A stretch of DNA of 27,941 nt from an uncultured Clostridia bacterium (GTDB lineage: Bacteria; Bacillota; Clostridia; Lachnospirales; CAG-274). The notes beneath the pieces were generated by a model, which saw only the letters and a list, made by a program, of their open reading frames with translations, was not told the DNA's origin and searched no databases. The stretch covers positions 1 to 27,941 of the forward strand of contig CANQBT010000006.1 of NCBI GenBank assembly GCA_947589405.1, given 5' to 3'. The first letter of the stretch is position 1, and every line of letters begins with the position of its first letter. Shown piece after piece: positions 7,872 through 15,845 of the stretch. The position numbers and the translations under genes are program-made.

Positions 7872-9587
7872 ATGAACACAGCATGGAGCTTAGACAGCAT
7901 ATACACCTCTGTGGATTCGGAGGAATTTAAAAGAGATATTGAAAAATACAAGACCCTATTGGACGAGCTGAATAAATGGGCAAGAGAAAATCTGTATCGA
8001 TACAGCAATGAAAGTCTTGAAAAATACATTGAACTTAAAAACAGGCTCATGTCCTATGACAAGCTTGAGCTTTACCTTAACCTTGCCATAAGCACAGATA
8101 CGGAAAACCAAGAGCTTAACAAGGCGCTTGATACCCTTGAGAACATAAAGGCGGATGAAGCGGTACACGAAGCGCTGTTTTCCGGGTTTATAAAAGGCAT
8201 GGAAGAGTACAGTAAAACGCCCTTGTTAAATGAGCACAGTTATTTTATAAATGAACAAAAGAAAAAAGCCGAGCATATTTTGTCATCGGAAGAGGAAGAT
8301 ATTATTTCAAAAATGAAAATAAACGGTTCAAAGCTTTGGGAAAAGCAATGGCAGAGTCTTACCTCAAACCTTGTAACGGAGCATGAAAATATGACGCTTA
8401 CACAGGTGCGCAATATGGCGTATTCTCCCGACAGAGATGAGAGAAAGGCGGCATATGAAGCCGAGCTTAAGGCATATGAAAAAATAAAGACTCCTGTTGC
8501 CTATTGTCTTAACGGCATAAAGGGCGAGGTCATAAAGCTGGCTGATATGAGAGGGTATTCATCACCTCTTGAAATGACTCTTGCAGGATCACGTATAGAC
8601 ATGGATATATTAAACGCCATGCTTTCCGCCATAGAAGAAGGTCTGCCAAAGCTGAGAGAATATTTTATGATAAAGTCTGAAAAATTAGGCGGCAATGGTC
8701 CTCTGCCCTTTTGGGATATTTTTGCGCCTTTGGGAGGGAGCGGAAAATATACGGTTGAAGAAGCAAAGGATATTGTAATAAAGAGCTTTTACAGCTTTAG
8801 CCAGGATATGGGAAGGTTTGCGGAGAGTGCCTTTGAAAACCGCTGGCTGGATATTATGCCCCATAAGGGAAAGATCGGCGGAGCTTACTGCGAAACGATA
8901 CATTCCCTTAAGGAAAGCCGTATACTTATGAACTTTGGCGGAGCATTTGACGATGTTGTGACTATGGCACATGAGCTTGGGCATGCCTTCCATAATACAA
9001 GACTTTTTCATCTAAGCGAATTAAACAGCTTTTATCCTATGCCTATAGCGGAAACGGCATCTACCTTCTGCGAAAGCATTGTTATAAATCAAGTACTGAA
9101 AAATACCGATGCTGACAAGGTGTCTGTGCTTGAAACGGAGCTTCAAGGCATCATTCAATGTGTTGTAGATATATATTCCCGTTTTATTTTTGAGGACAGC
9201 GTTTTCAAAAACAGGAAAAACGGCTTTTTGTCTGCCGATGAGCTTTGCGGTCTTATGGAAAGGGCTCAGAAGAAAGCCTATGGCAAGGGGCTTGAAAGCC
9301 TTCACCCCTATATGTGGATATGCAAGCCTCATTATTATGATCCGGATTTTAACTATTACAATTTTCCTTATGCCTTTGGCGCTCTTCTCTCAAAGGGACT
9401 TTATGCCATGTACAATGAAATGGGTAAGGCCTTTGTACCCCTTTATGACAAGTTCTTGTCCTGTTCAAGCACTATGGATATTAAAGATGTGGCGAAAACT
9501 GCGGGTATTGACATATATGATAAGAATTTCTGGAAAATGGGCGTCAATATGATAATCGATGAGATTGACGAATTTGGAAAATTGTAA
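7872..9587 (+). CDS. pepF: M3-family oligoendopeptidase F
   Basis: A 571-residue cytosolic zinc metallopeptidase that cleaves short peptides of about 6-20 residues. The zinc site is HELGH at 367-371 within TMAHELGHAFHN, and PIAETASTFCES (391-402) supplies the third ligand, Glu394. The N-terminal half is the helical oligopeptidase F domain. The start is taken as ATG 7872, because GGAG lies seven nt upstream; the in-frame ATG 7839 has no such site and sits only 15 nt after a repeat. Length fits M3B oligopeptidases, about 560-610. The long leader with two structured repeats is unusual. The next gene is 47 nt downstream and may be co-transcribed. Confidence 0.92.
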   Translation: MNTAWSLDSIYTSVDSEEFKRDIEKYKTLLDELNKWARENLYRYSNESLEKYIELKNRLMSYDKLELYLNLAISTDTENQELNKALDTLENIKADEAVHEALFSGFIKGMEEYSKTPLLNEHSYFINEQKKKAEHILSSEEEDIISKMKINGSKLWEKQWQSLTSNLVTEHENMTLTQVRNMAYSPDRDERKAAYEAELKAYEKIKTPVAYCLNGIKGEVIKLADMRGYSSPLEMTLAGSRIDMDILNAMLSAIEEGLPKLREYFMIKSEKLGGNGPLPFWDIFAPLGGSGKYTVEEAKDIVIKSFYSFSQDMGRFAESAFENRWLDIMPHKGKIGGAYCETIHSLKESRILMNFGGAFDDVVTMAHELGHAFHNTRLFHLSELNSFYPMPIAETASTFCESIVINQVLKNTDADKVSVLETELQGIIQCVVDIYSRFIFEDSVFKNRKNGFLSADELCGLMERAQKKAYGKGLESLHPYMWICKPHYYDPDFNYYNFPYAFGALLSKGLYAMYNEMGKAFVPLYDKFLSCSSTMDIKDVAKTAGIDIYDKNFWKMGVNMIIDEIDEFGKL

Positions 9588-9601
9588 TATACTTTAGTAA
9601 A

Positions 9602-9618
9602 TAATATCTAAGATATTA
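9602..9618. promoter_or_regulatory. Short palindrome before the DUF2156 gene
   Basis: TAATATCT and AGATATTA form a perfect 8-bp inverted repeat around a single A, ending three nt before the AGGAG of the next gene. It could be an operator or a weak hairpin. In AT-rich DNA a chance origin is quite possible. Confidence 0.3.
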
Positions 9619-9634
9619 AACAGGAGATGAAAAA

Positions 9635-10513
9635 ATGCTAAACTTCAGACCAATAGAGCTTGAGGATAAGGCTCTTGTGGAGAGCTATTACGGCAAAGAG
9701 AACCATTTTCTCTGCGATTATTGTTTTACGGATTTATTTATATGGGGCAAGCATTACAACACACAGATATGTGAATACAATGGTTTTTTGTATACAAAAA
9801 TGAATGAGGACAATGTGGATTATTTTTTTGCGCCTGAAGGGGACGGCGACATAAAGTCTGCAATGAATGAGCTTTTTACCTATACGGAAGAAAAAGCTTC
9901 TCCTCTTATACTCATTCTGGTATATCCCGAAATGAGGGAAAAGCTGGAAAAAGCTTATCCTGGAAAGTTTGTATTTGAAGAAAATACAGGGAATATGGAC
10001 TATGTCTATCTTGCGGAAAAGCTTATAAACCTTTCCGGCAAAAAGCTTCATAAAAAGAAGAACCACTTTAATCGCTTCATGAAGGACTATGAAGGCCGCT
10101 GGAGCTATGAGGACCTTAACGATGACAATATGAAGGAATTTTTCACATATCAGCTTGACTGGTGCGATGAGGACGATGAATTTCTTGGCGAGCTTTGCGC
10201 AGCCTCCATTGCCCTTAAGAATTATAAGGCGCTTGGCATAAAGGGCGGCATACTCAGGATAGACGGTAAAATAGTGGGAGTCACCTTAGGCACACAGTCC
10301 TTTCCCGACACCTATATAATACAGATAGAAAAAGCCGACGCTTCAATAAACGGCGCCTATCAGGCAATAAACAAGCTTTTTGCGGAAAGAAACTGTCAGA
10401 ATGTGAAATACATAGACAGAGAAGAGGATATGAATATAGAGGGCTTAAGACAGGCTAAGGAATCCTATTATCCCGAATTTCTGACTATGAACTATGTTGC
10501 GAGGTTGAAATAA
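9635..10513 (+). CDS. DUF2156 protein (phosphatidylglycerol lysyltransferase C-terminal-like)
   Basis: A 292-residue soluble protein with the pattern of DUF2156, the tandem GNAT-like fold found at the C-terminus of MprF-type aminoacyl-phosphatidylglycerol synthases. Supporting segments are the N-terminal FRPIELEDKALVESYY and CFTDLFIWG, a central KKLHKKKNHFNRF, and the C-terminal INKLFAERNCQNVKYIDREED. It has no membrane segments, so it is the stand-alone form; the substrate is unknown and may be an aminoacyl-tRNA-dependent acceptor. ATG 9635 has AGGAG eight nt upstream. Its stop overlaps the next start by one nt (TAATG), which couples it to a GNAT acetyltransferase. Confidence 0.8.
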   Translation: MLNFRPIELEDKALVESYYGKENHFLCDYCFTDLFIWGKHYNTQICEYNGFLYTKMNEDNVDYFFAPEGDGDIKSAMNELFTYTEEKASPLILILVYPEMREKLEKAYPGKFVFEENTGNMDYVYLAEKLINLSGKKLHKKKNHFNRFMKDYEGRWSYEDLNDDNMKEFFTYQLDWCDEDDEFLGELCAASIALKNYKALGIKGGILRIDGKIVGVTLGTQSFPDTYIIQIEKADASINGAYQAINKLFAERNCQNVKYIDREEDMNIEGLRQAKESYYPEFLTMNYVARLK

Positions 10514-11277
10514 TGATACGTTTTGCCAAAAAAGAAGAAATTGAAAAAATAAAAGCCCTCTGGGACGTCTGCTTCCCTGAGGAGCCGGATTTCAGCGAAT
10601 ATTTCTTTGAAAATATATTTAAATATAAAAACACACTTATATATGAGGAAAAGGGAGAGATACTGTCTATGGCTCAGATGCTGCCCTGTGAAATAAAGAA
10701 CATAGGCAAGGCAACATATATATACGGCGCCTGCACAGCTCCCCAACACAGAAACAAAGGCTATATGAAAAGGGTACTTGAAAAGTCCTTTGCTGTGGAC
10801 ATAAGGCGTGGGAATACGGCATCGGTGCTTATTCCCGCAAATAAAGAGCTTTTTGGATTTTATGAAAAGCTGGGCTATGAAACTGCCTTTTATATAGGCG
10901 AAGGCATATATACATACAACGGCGATCCCGGTATGTGCTATGAAGCGGACTATAAGGATATACCCAAGTTTATGAACCTATATACGGGAGATATGGCAAG
11001 AGGCCGCAGCTATTGGAAAATGTATATAGATATGTACAAGGCACTTGGAGGCAAGATATTTATAAGAAAAGATGCCTATGCCTTTGTCAGCGATAAGGTG
11101 GATGAGATAATGTACAGCAGCGATGAGGGCAAGAACAAGCTTCTCAACTTCATTTGCGATCACCTTAAAAAAAATACCGTAAAGGTTACTGAAAAGGGCA
11201 ATATACCCTTCGGTATGATGAAAACGTATTCAGGATCCAATGATGAAAAGCTTTATATGAATATGATGCTTAATTAA
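10513..11277 (+). CDS. GNAT-family N-acetyltransferase
   Basis: A 254-residue protein. The N-terminal 130 residues form a GNAT domain: the acetyl-CoA loop is CTAPQHRNKGYMKRVLEK, followed by ASVLIPANKELFGFYEKLGYE, the usual fourth strand and helix. The remaining 120 residues are less conserved. The acceptor substrate cannot be read from sequence. It overlaps the DUF2156 stop by one nt and has no strong ribosome binding site of its own, so translation is probably coupled. It is the last gene of the pepF strand group; a structured repeat separates it from the convergent YitT gene. Confidence 0.82.
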   Translation: MIRFAKKEEIEKIKALWDVCFPEEPDFSEYFFENIFKYKNTLIYEEKGEILSMAQMLPCEIKNIGKATYIYGACTAPQHRNKGYMKRVLEKSFAVDIRRGNTASVLIPANKELFGFYEKLGYETAFYIGEGIYTYNGDPGMCYEADYKDIPKFMNLYTGDMARGRSYWKMYIDMYKALGGKIFIRKDAYAFVSDKVDEIMYSSDEGKNKLLNFICDHLKKNTVKVTEKGNIPFGMMKTYSGSNDEKLYMNMMLN

Positions 11278-11278
11278 A

Positions 11279-11372
11279 TTTTTGTTCAGTTCTCCTCCCT
11301 TGCCGTCCCTTTTTAAGGGAAGGGGGACCATTTCAAGTAATGCTTGCATTACTTGAAATGGTGGAAGGGTCG
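11279..11372 (+). repeat. Structured repeat with perfect 17-bp arm
   Basis: TTTTTGTTCAG (11279-11289) begins two nt after the GNAT stop. The repeat proper, 11302-11372, starts with GCCGTCCCTT and a CCCTT/AAGGG hairpin and ends with GGTGGAAGGGTCG. In the middle, 11327-11343 pairs perfectly with 11346-11362 (17 bp, two-nt gap at the tip). The same frame with a much shorter arm occurs at 15219-15266 (reverse). Lying between convergent genes, it may also end transcription. Confidence 0.8.
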
Positions 11373-11392
11373 TTCTAAAATGATAAATAACA

Positions 11393-11419
11393 TTTTCCTG
11401 TGATCGGGTCACGGGAAAA
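11393..11419. repeat. 27-nt palindrome, copy 1
   Basis: Outer arms TTTTCC/GGAAAA and inner arms GTGATC/GGTCAC make an almost complete palindrome with G-T pairs. A second copy with two base changes is at 17244-17270. This copy lies nine nt beyond the YitT stop and may act as that gene's terminator. Confidence 0.7.
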
Positions 11420-11427
11420 AATCCATA

Positions 11428-12240
11428 TCACCTGAAATCACCACGTATTTCCCGTACATCGTTTATTATCATAAAGGCTTTGGGATCCACGCTTTCAGCC
11501 AGCGTTTTAAGCTGAGATATTTGTCTTGCAGATACTACAACATATAGAAGCCCCTTTTCTCTGCTTGTATACAACCCTCTGCATTGTATATAGGTAGCGC
11601 CTCTTTTTATTTCTGTTATTATAAGACGGCCTATGGCTTCGCTTTTTTCGGAAATTATGAAAACCGCTTTGGCATAGTCCACACCGCCAAGTATTACATC
11701 TATCATTTTGGAAGATACATATACTGCCACAACGGCATACATGGCAGGAGATGTGCCTAAAATAAAGGCGCCCCCTGCTATTATGGCAATATCCAGCACA
11801 AGCATTATCCTGGCGACAGACAGCTGAGGATACAGCTTGTTTATAAGCTTTGCCGCAAGATCGCTGCCGCCTGTGGTAGCTCCGGCTCGGAACACAAGCC
11901 CAAGACCGATACCTGTCAGTATTCCTCCGAAAAGAGAAGCCAGTATAGTATCGGTCTGTATAACAGGTATATACCTTGTTATCTCAAGGGCAAGTGAAAG
12001 AAGAAGTGTAGAATAGAGAGTATCCTTTACAAAGCGGAACCCTGCCATTTTAAAGGCTGCCGCAAGCAAGGGTATATTTATGGCAAGGTTGGTAACAGAC
12101 ATGGGAATATCCCACAGACTCTGTACTATAACGGCTATGCCGGTAGCCCCTCCCGTCACAAGGGAATATGGCTCCAAAAGTGAATTAAGTCCTATTGCCA
12201 TAGCCGTAACACCTATTATAATAGTTATCCATTTCATCAT
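11428..12240 (-). CDS. YitT/DUF161-family membrane protein with DUF2179 domain
   Basis: A 270-residue integral membrane protein. The N-terminal part, about residues 1-180, has five or six hydrophobic segments with the family patterns NSLLEPYSLVTGGATGIAVI and LVFRAGATTGGSDLAAKLI. The C-terminal cytosolic part, about 195-270, is the DUF2179 domain: EIKRGATYIQCRGLYTSREKG, then VDPKAFMIINDVREIRG. The molecular function of the family is not established. On the minus strand ATG 12240 follows AGGA nine nt upstream; a second ATG is the next codon. It occupies the place beside rpmH where dnaA normally lies in Bacillota. Confidence 0.9.
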   Translation of the reverse strand: MMKWITIIIGVTAMAIGLNSLLEPYSLVTGGATGIAVIVQSLWDIPMSVTNLAINIPLLAAAFKMAGFRFVKDTLYSTLLLSLALEITRYIPVIQTDTILASLFGGILTGIGLGLVFRAGATTGGSDLAAKLINKLYPQLSVARIMLVLDIAIIAGGAFILGTSPAMYAVVAVYVSSKMIDVILGGVDYAKAVFIISEKSEAIGRLIITEIKRGATYIQCRGLYTSREKGLLYVVVSARQISQLKTLAESVDPKAFMIINDVREIRGDFR

Positions 12241-12340
12241 AGTACAATATCCTTTTTGGCAATTTTTGATAAGGTCATAAATTTAATTTAGCCAAATATT
12301 ACAATTCTATAACAAATAAGGTGAAATTTAAAAATTTTTC

Positions 12341-12369
12341 TTGACTACAAGCCATATTTAATATATACT
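12341..12369 (+). promoter_or_regulatory. Sigma-A promoter of the rpmH operon
   Basis: TTGACT (12341-12346) and TATACT (12364-12369) are separated by exactly 17 nt, about 60 nt ahead of rpmH. This is among the best promoter matches in the window and fits a ribosomal protein gene. Confidence 0.75.
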
Positions 12370-12428
12370 AGGACTAGTGCTTGATTTGACTTTAAGTAAA
12401 ACGATAGTGTGAGGGAGGTGCTTTTGAT

Positions 12429-12563
12429 ATGAAAATGACATTCCAGCCAAAGAAAAGACAGAGAAGCAAGGTTCATGGCTTCAGAAAGAGAATGAGTACT
12501 GCAAACGGCAGAAAGGTAATACTTGCAAGACGTAGAAAAGGCAGAAAGGTTTTATCTGCATGA
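12429..12563 (+). CDS. rpmH: Large ribosomal subunit protein bL34
   Basis: A 44-codon gene. The product starts MKMTFQPKKRQRSKVHGF and continues RKRMSTANGRKVI, ending RRRKGRKVLSA, the full and highly conserved L34. It binds 23S rRNA. GGAGGTG lies eight nt before ATG 12429. A hairpin follows at 12578, and rnpA begins 76 nt downstream, the standard bacterial order. Confidence 0.98.
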   Translation: MKMTFQPKKRQRSKVHGFRKRMSTANGRKVILARRRKGRKVLSA

Positions 12564-12577
12564 TCCTGCATAATCAG

Positions 12578-12612
12578 AAGCCCGCTTTTTAAGTGGGCTT
12601 TAGTGTTATTTT
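12578..12612 (+). terminator. Hairpin (attenuator-like) between rpmH and rnpA
   Basis: A 10-bp stem, AAGCCCGCTT with AAGTGGGCTT (one G-T pair), has a TTT loop and a broken T-rich tail. It probably lets only part of the rpmH transcript continue into rnpA, which would explain how L34 is made in excess over RNase P protein. That role is inferred. Confidence 0.65.
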
Positions 12613-12639
12613 ACCGTTATTGAGAAAAGGGGAGTTGTT

Positions 12640-12987
12640 ATGGAATTTACAGAGTCCCTTAAGAAAAATCATCAGTTCAGATTTGTGTACAACAGAGGCC
12701 GTTCAATAGCCAACAGGCTTCTTGTAATGTATTCGGTAAGAAATAATTCTGCTATAAACCGTTATGGAATATCTGTCAGCAAAAAGGTGGGCAACAGCGT
12801 TGTCCGCAGCAGGATAACAAGATTGCTCAGGGAAAGCTACAGACTTAATGAAAACAGTATACTGTCGGGTTATGACATTGTCATAATAGCCCGTGCAGCA
12901 GCAAAGGGAGCGACTTATGGAGAAATGGAAAGCGCTCTCATGCATTTACTTAGAAAACAGAAGTTACTAAGGTCAAAGGAAGATTAG
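12640..12987 (+). CDS. rnpA: Ribonuclease P protein component
   Basis: A 115-residue basic protein that binds RNase P RNA and helps it recognise the 5' leader of precursor tRNAs. Family features include FRFVYNRGRS (residues 13-22), YGISVSKKVGNSVVRSR (42-58) and LLRESYR. The RNR signature is normally close to RNRVKR; here residues 56-61 read RSRITR, so the usual Asn and Lys are replaced. The helix is otherwise intact. ATG 12640 has GGGGAG six nt upstream. Its RNA partner, rnpB, is also in this window. Confidence 0.95.
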   Translation: MEFTESLKKNHQFRFVYNRGRSIANRLLVMYSVRNNSAINRYGISVSKKVGNSVVRSRITRLLRESYRLNENSILSGYDIVIIARAAAKGATYGEMESALMHLLRKQKLLRSKED

Positions 12988-12988
12988 T

Positions 12989-13198
12989 ATGAAAGCTGCG
13001 GCACTATTTTTAATAGGCTTTTACAGAAAATACATTACACCGCTTACTCCCAGAAGATGTAGATTTGAGCCGACATGCTCTGCCTATGCCTATGAGGCAT
13101 TTGAGAAGTACGGATTTTGTAGAGGGCTGTATCTGAGTGTAAAGAGAATTTTAAGGTGTCACCCATTCGGTAAAGGTGGGTTTGACCCCGTACCATAA
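12989..13198 (+). CDS. yidD: Membrane protein insertion efficiency factor YidD
   Basis: A 69-residue protein with the complete family pattern: LIGFYRKYITPLTPRRCRF (9-26), conserved Cys24 and Cys30 in CRFEPTCSAYAYEA, then ILRCHPFGKGGFDPVP at the C-terminus. It is a small inner-membrane-associated protein that aids YidC-dependent insertion. It starts one nt after the rnpA stop, with AAAGGA inside the rnpA end, and lies 14 nt before yidC. Confidence 0.96.
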   Translation: MKAAALFLIGFYRKYITPLTPRRCRFEPTCSAYAYEAFEKYGFCRGLYLSVKRILRCHPFGKGGFDPVP

Positions 13199-13212
13199 AG
13201 GAGGATAATAGC

Positions 13213-14253
13213 TTGTTAGCTTCAAACATGTTAGTTGTTGCCCGTAATGTAATGAAGGATCCGGGAATAATCGTCGGCCCTATATCCTGGATACTGGGAC
13301 AGGTAATAAATATATTTTTTTCTATCATATATAAGCTTGGCATTCATGCCAACGCTTTAGGCATATCCATTATTCTATTGACTATATTTACAAGACTTCT
13401 CATGACGCCTATTGCCTATAAGCAGCAGAAGTCTATGTTCAAGATGCAGGCTCTTGCGCCTGAGCTTAAGAAAATACAGGAAAAATACAAGAATGCAAAT
13501 TCAGACCCGGAAATAGCCAGGAAAATGCAGATGGAGACCGCCAAGCTCTATCAGGAGAACGATTGCTCTCCCTTCAGCGGTTGTCTGCCCATGTTCATAC
13601 AGCTGCCTATTTTCTTTGGTCTTTACCATGTAATGCAGAATCCTTTTAAATATATAGATATTATCAATCAGATATATACCGCCTTTTCAACAGAGGTGCT
13701 TACTGTGGCTGCCACCAATGAAACAGTCAGGAATCTGGTGCTTCATTTTGGCGAGCTTTGCAAGATACCCGATGGCACAAACATAATACCTGAGGTATTC
13801 AACAGGATAATAAACGTACTGGAGCCTGCCGATGTCAAGCAGCTCCTTGCTGCCGTAAATTCACCTGAGCTTAACGACATATACAGTCAGAAGATAAGCA
13901 TTGAGTATTTTCTTGGGCTTAACCTTACCGAAACGGTAGGCTTTTCTCTTAGTCCCAAGCTTTTGATACCTTTGCTTTCAGGTGGTACGACATACCTGTC
14001 CTCATGGCTTATGCAAAGGAAAAATCCCACTACGGATCCTGCCATGAAGAGCCAGCAGAGAATAATGAATATAACCATGCCCCTTATGATGGCGTGGATA
14101 ACCACCTCTTTACCCGGTGGTATTGGTATTTACTGGATCACCTCAAATATATTCATGGTACTCCAGCAGGTAATTCTTAACAGGCATTTTTCAAAATCAG
14201 GCGCTTTGGACGTAGTTGTGCCTAAGACAAAAAAGGGAGGAAAAAAGAGATGA
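13213..14253 (+). CDS. yidC: Membrane protein insertase YidC/OxaA
   Basis: A 346-residue integral membrane protein that inserts and folds membrane proteins, alone or with SecYEG. Hydrophobic segments lie near residues 20-42, 47-66, 120-135 and 285-330. Arg61 at the end of LLTIFTRLL is the likely conserved arginine of the hydrophilic groove, and CLPMFIQLPIFFGLY is the usual family core. The C-terminus is basic (KKTKKGGKKR), suiting ribosome contact. The start is TTG 13213: AAGGAGG lies eight nt upstream, while the next ATG (13228) is too far away. No lipoprotein Cys motif is seen at the N-terminus. The stop overlaps jag by four nt. Confidence 0.95.
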   Translation: MLASNMLVVARNVMKDPGIIVGPISWILGQVINIFFSIIYKLGIHANALGISIILLTIFTRLLMTPIAYKQQKSMFKMQALAPELKKIQEKYKNANSDPEIARKMQMETAKLYQENDCSPFSGCLPMFIQLPIFFGLYHVMQNPFKYIDIINQIYTAFSTEVLTVAATNETVRNLVLHFGELCKIPDGTNIIPEVFNRIINVLEPADVKQLLAAVNSPELNDIYSQKISIEYFLGLNLTETVGFSLSPKLLIPLLSGGTTYLSSWLMQRKNPTTDPAMKSQQRIMNITMPLMMAWITTSLPGGIGIYWITSNIFMVLQQVILNRHFSKSGALDVVVPKTKKGGKKR

Positions 14254-15134
14254 AAACTATAGATTTTACCGGAAAAAGTATTAACGAGGCAGTTGACAAG
14301 GCTCACGAGGAGCTTGGTATCGCTTATGCGGATATTGACTTTGAGGTAATAGAGGAAGCCAGCAAGGGCTTTTTAGGCATAGGCGCAAAGCCGGCAAAGA
14401 TAAGAGTTACGATAAAGGAAGCCGGAGATGATGTAAAGGAAGCAAAGCCCGAGCCTAAGAGGGAAGCAATGAGTGCAAAGCCCGAGCGCAGGAGAGAGGT
14501 CAAAAAGCCTGCGCCAAAGTCTGAGCCTGTTCAGGTCCAAAAAGCAGAAACAGAAGAGCCTGTACAGACTAAGGAACCTGTACAGACAGAAGAGCCTGTA
14601 CCTGAAGTAAAGGACGAGTCACAAGGCGAAAGAGCCAATCTTACCGAAGAGGACAAGTCTGCAATAATCTCCTCTGCCGTTGATTTCCTTAACTGCGTAT
14701 TTGCACAGATGGGAATGAAGGTAGACCTTCAGGTAACATTTGATGATAACAAGCATCTCTTTATAAATATGGAGGGCGAGGATATGGGTACTATTATAGG
14801 CAAGAGAGGTCAGACTCTTGACAGCCTTCAGTATCTTACGAACCTTGTTGTAAACAAGGGCGAATATCCTTATATGAATGTAACTCTTGACACAGAGGAC
14901 TACAGAGCCAAGAGAAAAAAGACTCTTGAAACTCTTGCCTTTAACCTTGCCAAGAAGGCTAAGCACAATAGGAGAAATGTGACTCTTGAGCCTATGAACC
15001 CATATGAAAGAAGGATAATACACGCCACATTGCAAAACGATAGATATGTCACTACCTACAGCGAGGGCGTTGAACCATACAGATATGTTGTAATAGCTTT
15101 AAAGAGCAATTACGGCAAGAAAAATAATTATTAA
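14250..15134 (+). CDS. jag: RNA-binding protein Jag/KhpB
   Basis: A 294-residue protein in three parts: a Jag-N domain (1-55), an acidic and proline-rich linker (60-130) with short EPVQT repeats, a KH domain (about 135-212) with the binding loop GKRG at 184-187, and an R3H domain (about 220-285) with R254-xxx-H258 in ERRIIH. Homologues bind RNA and affect cell division and wall synthesis in Gram-positive bacteria. ATG 14250 overlaps the yidC stop (ATGA), with GGGAGG upstream, so the two are translated together. It ends the rpmH operon before a strong terminator. Confidence 0.94.
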   Translation: MKTIDFTGKSINEAVDKAHEELGIAYADIDFEVIEEASKGFLGIGAKPAKIRVTIKEAGDDVKEAKPEPKREAMSAKPERRREVKKPAPKSEPVQVQKAETEEPVQTKEPVQTEEPVPEVKDESQGERANLTEEDKSAIISSAVDFLNCVFAQMGMKVDLQVTFDDNKHLFINMEGEDMGTIIGKRGQTLDSLQYLTNLVVNKGEYPYMNVTLDTEDYRAKRKKTLETLAFNLAKKAKHNRRNVTLEPMNPYERRIIHATLQNDRYVTTYSEGVEPYRYVVIALKSNYGKKNNY

Positions 15135-15149
15135 TACGAAAACCATAAG

Positions 15150-15182
15150 GGCATGGGCGGGAAGCCCGTGCCTAAATTTTTG
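15150..15182 (+). terminator. Rho-independent terminator after jag
   Basis: A 9-bp stem, GGCATGGGC (15150-15158) with GCCCGTGCC (15164-15172), has a GGGAA loop and is followed by TAAATTTTTG. The T-tract merges into the repeat edge TTTTTGTTTAG at 15177. Confidence 0.78.
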
Positions 15183-15218
15183 TTTAGTGGAATATCGATA
15201 TTGTTTGTCGCTTTATAA

Positions 15219-15266
15219 CGACCCTTCCACCGCAAGCGGTCCCCCTTCCCTTATGAAGGGACGGTT
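15219..15266 (-). repeat. Structured repeat with short arm
   Basis: Reading the minus strand, it has the same frame as 11302-11372 (CCGTCCCTT, CCCTT/AAGGG hairpin, GGGGGACC, arm, GGTGGAAGGGTCG), but the arm is only ACCGC/GCGGT instead of 17 bp. Confidence 0.75.
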
Positions 15267-15297
15267 TACCTCTCCACCGCTAAAGCGGTCCCCCTTT

Positions 15298-15418
15298 CAG
15301 CACTTTTGCTACGCAAAAGCGACACTACGTGTCATCAGCACTTTCGGCTTTGCCGAAAGCTGCTCTTACAGAGCATCCGATAAGTCTTTCGGTGCAATAC
15401 GGATATTCTTCCGCTGCA
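15298..15418 (+). repeat. Hairpin chain, copy A
   Basis: Six small hairpins in a row: CTTTTGC-TAC-GCAAAAG, GACAC-TAC-GTGTC, CTTTCGGC-TTT-GCCGAAAG, TGCTCT-TAC-AGAGCA, CCGA...TCGG and CGGA...TCCG flanked by TGCA. It aligns along its length with 21242-21365; differences in the second and fourth stems are compensatory. Its last third also aligns with the reverse complement of the window's end. Confidence 0.8.
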
Positions 15419-15573
15419 AACCCCTGATAGGGGAGGTTGAAAGTGTTGGTTCCCCTAAGTATTCTTAAAGCCTTTATTCAACATTATTCAAACGTTTGAA
15501 AAACCATAACGTAAAGCTCCCCTTCGTAAGGTTCAGCACTTTGCCTACGGCAAAGCCGACAGCTCTCTTCCAA

Positions 15574-15620
15574 GCCGTCCCTCTTTGAGGGAAGGTGTCA
15601 GCGTAAGCTGACGGAAGGGT
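15574..15620 (+). repeat. 47-nt two-hairpin repeat, copy 2
   Basis: It is 46/47 identical to the minus strand of 7606-7652: CCCTC/GAGGG hairpin, GTCAGC-GTAA-GCTGAC hairpin, then GGAAGGGT. Here it is followed directly by a partial chain end (CGGA...TCCGCTGCAATG, 15644-15669). Confidence 0.82.
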
Positions 15621-15670
15621 GCAATACTCAATTGTTGCTGTCGGGCGGATAACTCCTTCCGCTGCAATGG

Positions 15671-15734
15671 AGCTGTCAGCCCAACCAAGAATTACAAGTC
15701 ATGAACGGATTTGTATGGGCTGACTGAGAGGTCG
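15671..15734 (+). repeat. Structured repeat, core version 3
   Basis: The unit is AGCTGTCAG (15671-15679), a 40-nt core, then CTGACTGAGAGGTCG (15720-15734). The ends GTCAGCCCA and TGGGCTGAC pair. The core differs wholly from those at 7770-7809 and 21554-21593 but matches the minus strand of 27823-27862 at 38 of 40 positions. Confidence 0.8.
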
Positions 15735-15845
15735 AATTTACTGCTATAAACAAAAATCCACATAAACAAAGATCCCCACCCAAGTTCAGCAGAACATTCC
15801 CTATGAAATATAAACTGACCTGCCAACAAAAAAGGAGGAGCCTTT

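Larger units (their letters stand above)
15177..15783. mobile_element. Composite repeat element I (MITE-like)
   Basis: This gene-free gap is almost wholly structured repeat. It opens with TTTTTGTTTAG (15177-15187) and closes with the inverted counterpart TATAAACAAAAA (15745-15756), then TCCCCACCCAA (15773-15783), which recurs at 21627-21637. Inside, in order: a short-arm repeat, a partial duplicate with ACCGCT/AGCGGT arms (15276-15289), a chain of hairpins, a perfect palindrome TTCAAACGTTTGAA (15487-15500), a lone hairpin CTTTGCC-TAC-GGCAAAG (15539-15555), a 47-nt repeat and a 40-nt-core repeat. No transposase and no clear target duplication is visible, so mobility is inferred. From 15784 to mnmE I see no clear promoter. 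Confidence 0.55.

Noticed and set aside
15187..15468. A 93-codon open reading frame on the plus strand between jag and mnmE
   Set aside because: It lies wholly in hairpin repeats, has no ribosome binding site, and its codons simply follow the palindromes.
15177..15783. CRISPR array
   Set aside because: Repeats are of several types, unevenly spaced, in both orientations, and there are no unique spacers or cas genes.
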